Assembly: GCA_964035575.1 (NCBI GenBank)
Contig: OZ037833.1
Location: forward strand, 434,001 to 498,000
Length of the DNA stretch: 64,000 nucleotides
Direction: 5' to 3'
From: Rhynchopus sp. YZ270_cl-10
Taxonomy: Eukaryota > Euglenozoa > Diplonemea > Diplonemida > Diplonemidae
Below are positions 11,601 to 19,988 of this stretch, piece by piece. The position numbers were made by a program, and so were the translations under genes. How positions within the stretch are numbered: the first letter of the stretch is position 1; the number at the start of each line of letters is the position of its first letter. The notes under the pieces are model-generated. The model saw only the letters and a list, made by a program, of their open reading frames with translations, did no database searches and had not been told where the DNA came from.

Positions 11601-11826
11601 CCATAAGACGCTGAACCAACCCGGTGTCGCTGTGCAAAATAGAATCTATCGCCTCTTCTAGTCGTTGCCTGCCTTCAAAATGGGTGCTTGGGGGTTGCAG
11701 CACCTTTTGCAGCTTATCCATATGCCTTTCAAACTCTGCATCTCTCCACACCGGTTGAAACATCGGCACAGCGGGCATCACATATTCACTATAATACGAT
11801 GCTGCCGCAGGAGGATACGGAGGCAT
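8668..11826 (-). CDS. TUTase / non-canonical poly(A) polymerase-like nucleotidyltransferase, 3 exons
   Basis: Probably adds nucleotides to RNA 3' ends. I infer exons 11826-9043, 8878-8771 and 8718-8668, giving about 980 aa. Exon 1 runs open into a GTATGT donor right after Leu-Leu-Glu. CACACAG|GTC restores frame at 8878. The next intron is GTATGC...AACACAG (52 nt). Residues 78-93 carry CGSFAQGTALAGSDLDL, the G-S and D-x-D signature of DNA polymerase beta-type nucleotidyltransferases. A third Asp in LPVDLCI (about 160) completes the triad. A PAP-central region with IKQWAKARHI and FFGFVTHY follows. The rest is Pro/Gln-rich, then about residues 590-730 show two small beta repeats (GARGVITKVRGGSY, LNGVVGEVIGYS) like SH3/KOW folds. 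The ATG at 11826 is chosen because codons upstream are low-complexity. Substrate and compartment are unknown. Exons 2 and 3 are less certain than exon 1. Confidence 0.8.
8898..8998 (-). repeat. Family-2 tail with A-run inside an intron
   Basis: Minus strand: GTGGAGATTTGCACAAAAAC, TGTGGCAACACTACC, GAGGCAACTACTCTACTCC, AACAATTTATC, then about 16 A. It lies inside intron 1 of the nucleotidyltransferase gene and ends 20 bases before the acceptor, so it looks like an insertion tolerated in an intron. Confidence 0.55.
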
Positions 11827-12435
11827 GGGAAAGAGAATACAAGAGGAGCAGCAGAGGAGTGAGGGGTGTGTCTCCCGACAAGGGGGGAGAAGCGGGGGGA
11901 GGAGGCACACAGAAGGTCGGGGTTTTTTTGTGTGCGCGAAAAAAAAGGGGGGTTTGGTTGGGGGGTGGGGGGGCGGTTTCAGTATGGGTGCCTGTGGAGT
12001 GGATGTGTGGGGAACGTGGAGTGATAAGTGATTAAGTGCAGTGAAATTCGTCAGGCAGATGATCATAAGCCAGAGGGGGGGGGGTGTTTCCGGGGGAAAA
12101 GAAGCACTGCTGGAGGTACGGAAGTGCGACCCTCCCACTCCCACTCGCCACGCCCTCAGCGGAGCCCTCCTGGAAAGCCCATCACAAAAGGGAAAAGATA
12201 GAGTACATGATAGATCTGTTGAAAGGGCTGTATGGAAGGCACGATGAGATCAGACTGGAGGAGCGGATCTGAAAAGGAGAAACAATCTCAGTTCTTGAAC
12301 GTGGTGGTGAATCATTGAATCACTGACGGCGGATGGAGCGAACCGCATCTCTTGAACTCAACTCCGTTTCTATTAGGCACCCCCTCTGTTGGGTTATTTT
12401 GCGTAACCCACAGCGACCTTTTATAATCAAAGATC

Positions 12436-12815
12436 GTTTGAACTACGAGATGCCCCCCAAAAAGATTTCACGACAAATCTTCGACAAGATCCGCACGACA
12501 CTTCGCACATCGTCACAGTTTTCTTCAAACTAAGGAAGGCGAGACAATTCGCGAGAAATCACCGAAAGAGAGCCGCAAAAAGATCCTTGATCGCAGTGTG
12601 TATAAGAAATACCCTATTCATCCTGCACGCCAAACCCAAGGGGAACCCCGAAGGAGGTTCACTACGCAGAGCACTTCAACCTCCTGAAGACCGAAGAGCA
12701 GAACGCCCTTTCCACCCTTTGGACCACGTCTGCCCTCAATCATGCGCACAAACTGAACCACAACTCTATAGAAGCCAAATACCACACGGTTCGGAATCAC
12801 CCCCCTTAAGAAAGT
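12436..12815 (+). pseudogene. Plus-strand coding-like remnant
   Basis: One plus-strand frame reads PKEVHYAEHFNLLKTEEQNA and continues for about 25 residues of normal composition (LSTLWTTSALNHAHKLNHNS) before stopping. Another frame upstream reads KESRKKILDRSVYKKYPIHP. The two are in different frames, so any gene is broken. The family is not recognised. It is the only coding-like signal on the plus strand and could be a relic of a mobile element. Confidence 0.25.
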
Positions 12816-12919
12816 GGGCTACCTCTGTTGCATTTTTTGGTCCGAAGTCAGAAGATCGCATTTTGAGACAAATGGACGACCGGATGTGGCTGTACTACAT
12901 TTTTGTCATTGTACACGTC

Positions 12920-12992
12920 ATTTGGTGTGGCTGACGACCCCGAAATAGCAGAAAATAGCACAAAAATAGCACCCCTTTTCAACACCAACTTT
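12920..12992. repeat. Dispersed repeat R3, copy A
   Basis: TGGTGTGGCTGACGACC followed by CAGAAAATAGCACAAAAATA and GCACCCC. A second copy at 38849-38985 has the same start and extra AATAGCAGAAA units. Confidence 0.6.
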
Positions 12993-13387
12993 GCTAATCA
13001 AACAACTTATTTCTCTTCTAAATCAGATTTCTTTGTCTGGGCTTCGCAGAACCGGGTCAAAAGGGGGAGCTGACGGAGATCTCCCTTTCTTCTATAAGGG
13101 ATGTGTGCTCATGATCACAGTTTCTTCCAGGAAGATTTTTTTTTTTTTTCTTCTTTTTTTCAAAAAATCTGAAAAAAAAAAAAAATAAAAAAGAAGATTT
13201 CTTCTTTTGGGAAAAATAAAAATAAAAAAAAATTTGGGGAAAAAATTTTGACGGGCCTCAGAGGCCTGGTCATATGGGCCAGTCTCCGAAGCACGCTCCA
13301 TTTACAACCAAGAGTGTGCCTTTGTACACCCTCTTCAGGTAAAAACCATCTGAGATGTGTAAAAACACCTGCCTCGCACAGTCCCAA

Positions 13388-13502
13388 CACAAAATTTTCC
13401 GCTCGCTGCGCTCGCGGAGGTACACCTTAAAAATTTTTCCGCTCGCTTCGCTCGCGGAAGTACCACCAAAATTTTCTCCGCTCGCTGCGCTCGCGGAAAG
13501 AC
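13388..13502. repeat. Three tandem GC hairpins (CCGCTCGC...GCTCGCGG)
   Basis: Three copies of TTCCGCTCGCTGCGCTCGCG (13396, 13437, 13478, approximate), each followed by GGAGGTAC / GGAAGTACC / GGAAAGAC and separated by AAAATTTTT. A related palindrome follows at 13664. This is a short tandem array of GC-rich stem-loops in AT-rich DNA. Confidence 0.6.
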
Positions 13503-13929
13503 ACCCCCAATGTGAACTGTTACGTGAAATAAAATAACGGGCGTGGAAAAATTTTTTTGAGCCTCCCCACGATTTCACAAAAACCCAAAATTTAGCGTCA
13601 GGCCCTGGTTTCCCCATTTTGCCGTGAATTTTCACACCTCTTCCAACTTTGTCAGGGAGGAGCGCGCGCGAAGCGCGCGCGACGACCGCTTGTGTGGGGA
13701 GAAAGCTCGGAATGTACTTTTCTGAAGGGGGAAAAAAATCTTCTTCAAAATTCACACCCGAAGAAGGAGCGAAGAATCCCTGCTCATGATGCAAAAAAAA
13801 AAAAGATAAAATGGAGGGCGCTATTTTTTTCCCCCCTCGTATTTGAGTAGGGTTTATCTAGTGGTTGTACGCTTTAATTTCTCTTTGAAGCTTATTTTTC
13901 ATTACTTCTATTGGTAGTATATTGTGTTC

Positions 13930-14700
13930 AAAAATGGCTTAGAGGAACCTAAGCCTCTCGTGTGCTTAGTCTGATCAGATTGTACTTAATGTTTTGAGCA
14001 TTGGTTCCATCATCAATCAAACTCTCGTGCTTGGTCACCTTTTAAACAATAAAAAAAATTGACTTTTGAAATGTAACTCCTTCTGACCAGTGAACCGGGT
14101 TGGTATATCATCTGATACTGGGTGGACCTCAATCATGCAGTCCTACATCCATTTCGTGGTTTTACATCTGAAAAAAAAAGAAAACAAAAAGAGTTTGAAA
14201 CGTGCTAAAAAAGAAGAACAGTTTATAAGATGATACAAAGCCTCTCTGTGCTTAGTCACCTTGGAAAAAAAAAATGGAATACCAGGTTGGCTTTTCGTTA
14301 CTCTATTTGGGAAGGCAAAAAATGCCGGTTGTAAAATAATAAAATAGGTTGAAAGTGCAAAGTTAGTCAAGGTATGGTGAAAGGCATTTCCTCAGAAAAG
14401 TGTTTGATTATCCCCCGGAGTAACAAAAAAAGAAACGTCCAAGAAACAAAAATGCCTCGTGTGTGCGCACTAAAATAGAGGGAGACAAGAGGGGGACAAA
14501 AACAAGAAGAGGATTGATTTATCAAGATAATCGCCTCTCGTGGTTAGGCACCTTAAGGAAGGAACCTATGATATGTTTCAAAAAGAAAGAAGAAAAAATG
14601 AAAAGAAAATTTTATAAGATGATCCTCATGCCTTCTCATGCTTGGTCACCTTGATCACAAAAAAAAAAAAATGTAAGATGAATGTACCTCTCTCGGACAC
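13930..14700 (-). repeat. Cluster of family-1 stem-loop tails
   Basis: Six or more diverged copies of the minus-strand motif AAGGTGACTAAGCACGAGAG...GCTTAGGTTCATCTTAT, at about 13945, 14012, 14226, 14450, 14516, 14610 and 14675, interleaved with A/T runs. They lie immediately 3' of the full-length LINE and suggest repeated insertion of LINE 3' ends at one site. Confidence 0.6.
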
Positions 14701-14749
14701 ACTAAAACACACATCTTTTTCAAAAAAAAAAAGAGAAAAAAGTGAAGTT

Positions 14750-14822
14750 GATAGTGCAAACGCCTCTGGGACGCAGGCACTGACACTCCGCGGGTTATCG
14801 AACCCCGGAGTGATGTGCATGG
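14750..14822 (-). repeat. LINE 3' hairpin region
   Basis: On the minus strand CACTCCGGGGTTCGATAACC followed by CGCGGAGTG folds into a two-part stem. GTGCCTGCGTCCCAG with AGGCGTTTGCAC then forms a second stem. Flanking CACATCA and GTCAGTG are shared with the hairpin at 39670-39702. The element's reverse transcriptase probably recognises this 3' structure. Confidence 0.6.
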
Positions 14823-17800
14823 GTGTGGTTTACAGGGAAGCTGTAAGCAGGTATACAGTCATTACCCCACCCTGATCGGGAAGGGGGGACAGCATGATTT
14901 AAAGATTCAAGAAAAGCACGTGTTTTGGCACACAACACTGGGCGTCTGCTGAATCCGATGAGCGCCGGGGCGCCGACGGAACGGAGGGAGTGCACACGAT
15001 CCCTCTTCACACCAGGGAATGGGGCGCGGCGGAGATTCGCTGTTAAAGCTCGCATGTTAGCCTTGACGATGAGCCTTTGCATGACCCGCCCACGTTCACG
15101 GATATTAGAGGTCTGTTTGGCGAGGAAGACCCTTGTGCGCAATTCGAAGTCGACCGCGAGCTCGACACACGACACGTCGCGGGGTTCTTTGCTCCACTCG
15201 AGCGTAATCACCCACCACAGGAAAGTTTTCAAAGTGAACGCCTCCCTATAGCTGGAGGAAAAACTAGGCCGTAGCTTGGTCAGGTAAGTGCGGAAGGGGG
15301 TATCGCGTTTAGAGGCAGCAAATGTGAGATTCCAAGGATGTACAGCCGGGGCCACATCCGTTGGATTTGAGAGGGTCGTGTCGATCGTGGTGACGGCATC
15401 GAGGAGAAGAGACTGTACCGCCTTCACCGCCACCTTGTTCACATTGGAGGGCACAATGCCGTGCAGCACAAAGCAGGTGGGCAGCCCCTTGCCATAGAGG
15501 CTGATGGCCGACGCATGTAAGGCAGTGAACGCCGCTGTGTGGACAATGCTGCAGTGCCACAGTAGGTGGCGTGTGTGGCATGTAACCTGGATGAGGCACA
15601 AGGGGCATTTATCGCTGAAGTCTGCCTCGGGTAAGCCACTGCGCTTGAGCCCTGCTGGATGGCAGAAGAGGACTCCGCCACACAGAACACGTCGCATCCG
15701 GAAAGCCTTGAGGGGGTCGTGGTACTGTAGGGTGTGCCACAGGGCATTGGTGGCGCGGGTGTCAATGCCGTCGCTTATGCCGTCGTACGTAGGGCGTTTA
15801 CTCTGCAGATCATCCCAGACCGCCGTACGCGCCAGAGCTCGCACTTCATGGGCCCTCTTGGCTTTGTCTGTCCCGATGATGGGGATAGTCTTCGCGGTTG
15901 CAGACGTAGACGTCACTGCCCTCATCTCAGGGTCCCAACTCACGTCACATCTGCGGGAGGCGGCGAGGACAGACCCCACTGGACCAACTGCATGCATAGG
16001 TGTACCCCGGGTTGCCAGGGTCTCGTACCTCTCTCTGATGCTCATGCACCTCTGGCGTATGGCGTCATTGCGTTCCACACTGGCGGCGTAAGCTCTGAAC
16101 GTCCTGCATATTGCACTCGAGAGGGGGTGTGCCACGTGCGCCTTCAGGCAGAGTGTGAGCAGTGCATCCACTGAACGAGTAAGGTAGGTGGGGCCCCAGC
16201 AGCACATCGCCACCGCCGTCGATAATTCATTCATCACTGACTGAGGGGGCATGTTGAAGGCGGACTCATATAACACTGAAGGGAGGATGGCAGAAGTGGC
16301 GATAGACACCTTCTGGGAGAAGGAGAGCTGTGTCGCACCCAAACATGAGAGCGCCCTAATGGCTGACTGGTATACCGTAGCGTTGTAGCGCCCCTTGCTC
16401 CGTAGGGAGCTGTACATCATCACGCCAAGTGAGCGAAGCGACTTAGTTGTCTGGAACACATGATTGTCCTCAGACTTCAGCGTGCATTTGTGGTTCTTCA
16501 GCGATGAGAAGGCATAGGTCTTCGCCATGTTGAGGCGCATGCCTGTGAGGCGGCAGAAGTCCTCCACTCGCAACAGACACGCCCCCACCGAAGCTTCGCT
16601 ATGGCGAGACAGAAGGTATGCGTCGTCAGCAAACGACCGTACAAACGCCTCAGGTACCTCCGCCGTGATGCAGTGCGTCAGGACCGACATCAAGGCGTTG
16701 ATGAGCACCACAGAGAGTGGGCACCCCTGCAGGATCCCATTCGTCACGGAGTACGCCTCTCCTACGCCGGAGGGCAGCTTGAACCGCCGTCTCAACGTGG
16801 CGTACATCGCTCGTATAGGTGTCATGATCCTGGGGTGAAGCCCCATCTTTTCAACAAGATCTAAGGTGAGGCCTTGCGGTACGCGATCGAAGCATTTCGC
16901 AAAGTCTAGTGCCAGTCCGTGTAGCGGTTCGCCACCGAGCAGAGCGTCCTCCATCTGTGTGAAGACGTCATACAGGACATCGTTCGTGCTGTGCTTTGGG
17001 CGGAAGCCATGTTGCGACGGGTGTGCCCATTGTTCCTGCCATTGTTGAACTGCCTGCAGGCGTGCGCAGGCCCATAACCGGTATACCGCACTGGTCACAG
17101 TCACAGGACGTAGCTTCAAGGGGGACTGGTCTTCGCCTTTGGGAAGGAGCGTCACCAGGGCGGTCAACAAGGCTTGTGGCCACACACCGTTCGTTTCTAT
17201 CGTGTTGAACACTCGAGCAAAACCTTCCAGTATGCATAGGGGCATCGCATGAAGTTCCAATGAGCGCCAGCCATCAGTTCCGCAGGCGTCCGTGCGCTTA
17301 CCTTTCCTGTCGAGCGTTCTACGCAAGTCAGCACCACTTAGTGGGTCTAGGGACATCGGGGAATTTGCGACGAAGCTGCCGAAACGTTGCTCGAAAGAGG
17401 CGAGAGTTGGCTCGGGATGGTCGTGGTCGTATAGGTTGAACACTGACTTCCACTCATCACGCAGTAGTTTGTCCATCTCCCTGTGATTGGCCGTAAGCAC
17501 ACCGTCCTCTCCCCGAAGGGCGGAAATAGGAACACCCTGTTTCCCCATGCACCACGCTGTGAGTTTCCGTCGCTCGCTGCTAAAATCCACCTTCAGCTTG
17601 GTGGTGTACTGCTTCTCGCGTTGTAGCCGGGTATTGCGTATCTCGAGGTTCATAAGCGCCTTGGACTTGTTCAACAGAGAGTTAAGGATCTGTAGCTGCT
17701 TTTCGAGCGCGGGTGGGACTGTCGTCTCCTCGGACCTCAGCAACTTGAGCGTGACTGCGGTGCGGAACACTTTACCCCAGGCGTTACGCACAGGATTCTC

Positions 17801-19075
17801 CATCACCCCACCAGGACAAGATTCTGTCTTCGCAATGAGGTCCGTGAGCTTATACTCAAATTTGGCAAGTTGGTCCTGTCGGGGGGAAGACCCACCAACA
17901 GACGCCGGTCGCGTAGGTGCACACACCGGTTTCAGCACAGGATGGGGGATCTTGGAGCGGCCGCAGAACCCTTTGGAGAGCGTGTCACCAGCTGCCTTTG
18001 CCGCGAGCAGGAGAAACTCTTCCCCAGCCAGCGCGATCGCTTCCCACGCATCGTCAATGTCACCGGACGCAAGTGTAGCGGCACAGTTGTGTTGTTGTAG
18101 AAGGTTCTTGCCGACTGTCTCAGCATTCGCCACCGTCCCAAGTTCCGGCATCTGTTTGGGGATGGTATACCGAAGTGTCGACTCTGTAAACACAGAGAGG
18201 CAGAGTCGCACGTTGACGGACTTGTGGCTGGGGATGCAGTTGATACGATGTGTCCAACAGCTATGGACGGCATGTGCAGCGACGCTGTTCAGCAAGATGT
18301 AATCGATACGGGTCCCTGCTGAGTCTTTGCGGGTGAACGTGGCAGGGGGCTTGCCGTCATCCCCAGTGCTGCCCAGGAGCGCGACGTCGCACCAGTCCTT
18401 GGCGAGTGCTTTCCGCAATGTTGGTGATCTTTCCACATCAGTGTTGAGGTCGCCGCACACAATCAACGGAACGTTACCCAGGGTTTCTCGAAACTTCACA
18501 AGCACTGTGTGGAGGAGTTCTTCGCGTGCAGCAACTGTAGCTCTTGGCGTGTCACCTGACGGGGCGTACACATTCACCACATGCAGGAACAGACGGCCGG
18601 AACCAAGCGCTACGCGCGTGTGCACCACACGTTTCCTCAGCTCGGGCTTCAGAGAAGACGTCAGTTCGGTGTCCAGGAACATGATGCCCGGTCTCTTCAG
18701 CATGGTGGCCACTCCCCCACGTTCCCCAATGTGTGGACTGCGGAGGCCATGGACGAGTGTGCCATCCATGGGGGGGCCCCATTCTGGAGACCAGACTGTG
18801 GTGAAGAAGTCGTTCATCTCCAAGATCTTGGACTCGGTCAACTTTGTCTCTTGTAGACACACTATATCGCACTTCAGGTCGCGTATGATATGTGCGTAGT
18901 TCTGTAGGGATGTGCAGTTGATGGTGGTTAGCGTGAGGGTGTTCTCAGCAGCGGAGCAGCACGTACGCGAGGAGGAGGATCTATCCGTTGAAGAGGAAGA
19001 AGAAGAAGCAGAGGTAGAAGAAGATGTGTCTGAGAGTGACGGGGGGAAAACGGGGCGAGGAGAAAACGATGCCAA
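14795..19075 (-). CDS. LINE ORF2: APE endonuclease + reverse transcriptase, 1,426 aa
   Basis: Residues 45-295 are an exonuclease-endonuclease-phosphatase (APE) domain: TINCTSLQN, LQETKL (catalytic Glu), NVYAPSGD, VCGDLNTD and RIDYILLN. The last catalytic box is PSHKSV, not the usual S-D-H. The reverse transcriptase spans about 640-900: LRPVTVTSAVYR, QHGFRPKHSTND, LALDFAKCFDRVP, GILQGCPLSVVL and the catalytic SFADDAYLLS. Near residue 1140 a Cys/His knuckle, CPLCLIQVTCHTRHLLWHC, resembles the C-terminal zinc knuckle of many LINEs. No RNase H is seen. The Ser-rich N-terminus follows a (GAT)n tract. It reverse-transcribes element RNA at nicked target DNA. A remnant at 60827-61000 shares its C-terminal LIGxxRRPV and SGWGND motifs, so the family has more members nearby. 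Confidence 0.9.
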   Translation of the reverse strand: MASFSPRPVFPPSLSDTSSSTSASSSSSSTDRSSSSRTCCSAAENTLTLTTINCTSLQNYAHIIRDLKCDIVCLQETKLTESKILEMNDFFTTVWSPEWGPPMDGTLVHGLRSPHIGERGGVATMLKRPGIMFLDTELTSSLKPELRKRVVHTRVALGSGRLFLHVVNVYAPSGDTPRATVAAREELLHTVLVKFRETLGNVPLIVCGDLNTDVERSPTLRKALAKDWCDVALLGSTGDDGKPPATFTRKDSAGTRIDYILLNSVAAHAVHSCWTHRINCIPSHKSVNVRLCLSVFTESTLRYTIPKQMPELGTVANAETVGKNLLQQHNCAATLASGDIDDAWEAIALAGEEFLLLAAKAAGDTLSKGFCGRSKIPHPVLKPVCAPTRPASVGGSSPRQDQLAKFEYKLTDLIAKTESCPGGVMENPVRNAWGKVFRTAVTLKLLRSEETTVPPALEKQLQILNSLLNKSKALMNLEIRNTRLQREKQYTTKLKVDFSSERRKLTAWCMGKQGVPISALRGEDGVLTANHREMDKLLRDEWKSVFNLYDHDHPEPTLASFEQRFGSFVANSPMSLDPLSGADLRRTLDRKGKRTDACGTDGWRSLELHAMPLCILEGFARVFNTIETNGVWPQALLTALVTLLPKGEDQSPLKLRPVTVTSAVYRLWACARLQAVQQWQEQWAHPSQHGFRPKHSTNDVLYDVFTQMEDALLGGEPLHGLALDFAKCFDRVPQGLTLDLVEKMGLHPRIMTPIRAMYATLRRRFKLPSGVGEAYSVTNGILQGCPLSVVLINALMSVLTHCITAEVPEAFVRSFADDAYLLSRHSEASVGACLLRVEDFCRLTGMRLNMAKTYAFSSLKNHKCTLKSEDNHVFQTTKSLRSLGVMMYSSLRSKGRYNATVYQSAIRALSCLGATQLSFSQKVSIATSAILPSVLYESAFNMPPQSVMNELSTAVAMCCWGPTYLTRSVDALLTLCLKAHVAHPLSSAICRTFRAYAASVERNDAIRQRCMSIRERYETLATRGTPMHAVGPVGSVLAASRRCDVSWDPEMRAVTSTSATAKTIPIIGTDKAKRAHEVRALARTAVWDDLQSKRPTYDGISDGIDTRATNALWHTLQYHDPLKAFRMRRVLCGGVLFCHPAGLKRSGLPEADFSDKCPLCLIQVTCHTRHLLWHCSIVHTAAFTALHASAISLYGKGLPTCFVLHGIVPSNVNKVAVKAVQSLLLDAVTTIDTTLSNPTDVAPAVHPWNLTFAASKRDTPFRTYLTKLRPSFSSSYREAFTLKTFLWWVITLEWSKEPRDVSCVELAVDFELRTRVFLAKQTSNIRERGRVMQRLIVKANMRALTANLRRAPFPGVKRDRVHSLRSVGAPALIGFSRRPVLCAKTRAFLESLNHAVPPSRSGWGNDCIPAYSFPVNHTHAHHSGVR

Positions 19076-19078
19076 GGA

Positions 19079-19112
19079 TGATGATGATGATGATGATGAT
19101 GAGGAGGAGGAG
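19079..19112. repeat. (GAT)n/(GAG)n microsatellite between LINE ORFs
   Basis: About eight GAT repeats then GAG repeats on the plus strand, lying between ORF1 and ORF2 just upstream of the ORF2 start. They are in line with the Ser/Asp-type low complexity of the ORF2 N-terminus. Confidence 0.75.
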
Positions 19113-19237
19113 GAGGAGGTACGGTTTGGGAAGTGGCGGGGACCAGGGCGCGTTTCGATGCACTCGCGAGGAAGCTGCTCGTAGTTGTAGGCGGCGAGTG
19201 ATTCCGGAAAACGCTTCGTGCTGTTGGTGTGGGGGAG

Positions 19238-19750
19238 TCAGTCGCGCTTAGGTGACGAGGCCGCCCCGGTGAATTGAGGGCGGGAGTAGTCGTGGGATTT
19301 ACCGTCCTGCGCATTCGGGATGTGGATGGCTCCCTTGAACTGCCTCATCTTGCGTGTGGGCCGGTCCTCCGGGACCGTCTCGCGAATGAGCAGGGGTTCG
19401 TGATAGTCCCCTCGCGCTATCTTCGTGAACTGGGGTCGTTCCTGTGCGCACACGATGATCACATGCTGGCGTTTCTTTTTGTATGAGGAGACACACTTGC
19501 AGTCGAATCCCGAAGCCTGGAGGGTTTTGACGATGTCCTCCCTCAGCTCGTACTGGCGCGCTCCGAGGACGGTGTACTTCATCGCCCGAGGGTCCATCAA
19601 CGGCGTCACATTGTTCACCCCAATGTCGTTGACCGCCTCCGCTGTCGCGTAGTTGTTGGTGAGGCGGATGCCGAGGCCCCCCCCGCTGCCGATCACCAGT
19701 CCCAAGGTGGTTTCCTCATGGGAGTTGCAGAACTCCCACGCGTGGTCCAT
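19238..19750 (-). CDS. Probable LINE ORF1, 170 aa
   Basis: A compact basic protein ending 162 bases upstream of ORF2 on the same strand. Residues 60-110 look like a small alpha/beta unit (MKYTVLGARQYELREDIVKT, then KCVSSYKKKRQHVIIVCAQE), which could bind nucleic acid, but I cannot assign a family. The C-terminal third is rich in Arg, Pro and Gln. The spacing and shared orientation suggest it is the element's ORF1, which in other LINEs is an RNA-binding chaperone. A small host gene next to a shorter LINE is the alternative. Confidence 0.5.
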   Translation of the reverse strand: MDHAWEFCNSHEETTLGLVIGSGGGLGIRLTNNYATAEAVNDIGVNNVTPLMDPRAMKYTVLGARQYELREDIVKTLQASGFDCKCVSSYKKKRQHVIIVCAQERPQFTKIARGDYHEPLLIRETVPEDRPTRKMRQFKGAIHIPNAQDGKSHDYSRPQFTGAASSPKRD

Positions 19751-19988
19751 TGTGAAAAAAAAAATTCAAAAACAGAAAGTCTCCAATAAGACTTGATGGT
19801 AAAATATATGACTTCTTACTTTTTTGGCCTAAGGACCAAACAACGATGAAATCATCCACATAACATTTCTAATAATTCTATGTTGTTTTGCATCGACACC
19901 CCATTATAGGGAAACGTCATTTTTTTTTGCAAATCTAATATATTCCCCACCCCTTTTTCTAGTTTTAAAATATTTTTGTTTTTTTGTG

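Larger units (their letters stand above)
11827..14729. other. Gene-free stretch with remnants and tails
   Basis: No intact gene. 11827-12300 is a purine-rich/pyrimidine-rich leader of the nucleotidyltransferase gene. 12430-12830 has a coding-like plus-strand remnant. 12920-12990 shares a repeat with 38.85 kb. 13390-13700 holds GC hairpins. 13930-14700 is a cluster of stem-loop tails next to the LINE. Confidence 0.6.
14730..19760 (-). mobile_element. Non-LTR retrotransposon (LINE), apparently full length
   Basis: The element carries a 170-codon ORF1 and a 1,426-codon ORF2 with APE endonuclease and reverse transcriptase, both open throughout. The 3' end (minus strand) has the ORF2 stop codon inside a hairpin (CACTCC...GGAGTG with inner GGGTT/AACCC), then a second stem-loop GTGC...GCAC, ATCAACTTCAC and a T/A-rich run. 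Exact ends and target-site duplication are unclear because flanking DNA is repetitive. The open ORFs suggest a recent, possibly still active copy. Confidence 0.8.

Noticed and set aside
14780-14822. GGGGTTCGATAACCC looked like a tRNA T-arm / B box
   Set aside because: It overlaps the stop codon of the LINE ORF2, there is no acceptor or anticodon arm at the right spacing, and homologous hairpins at 39.69 kb and 60.85 kb do not keep the B-box bases.
15504-18899. Plus-strand frames of up to 271 codons
   Set aside because: Shadows opposite the LINE ORF2, which has clear catalytic motifs on the minus strand.
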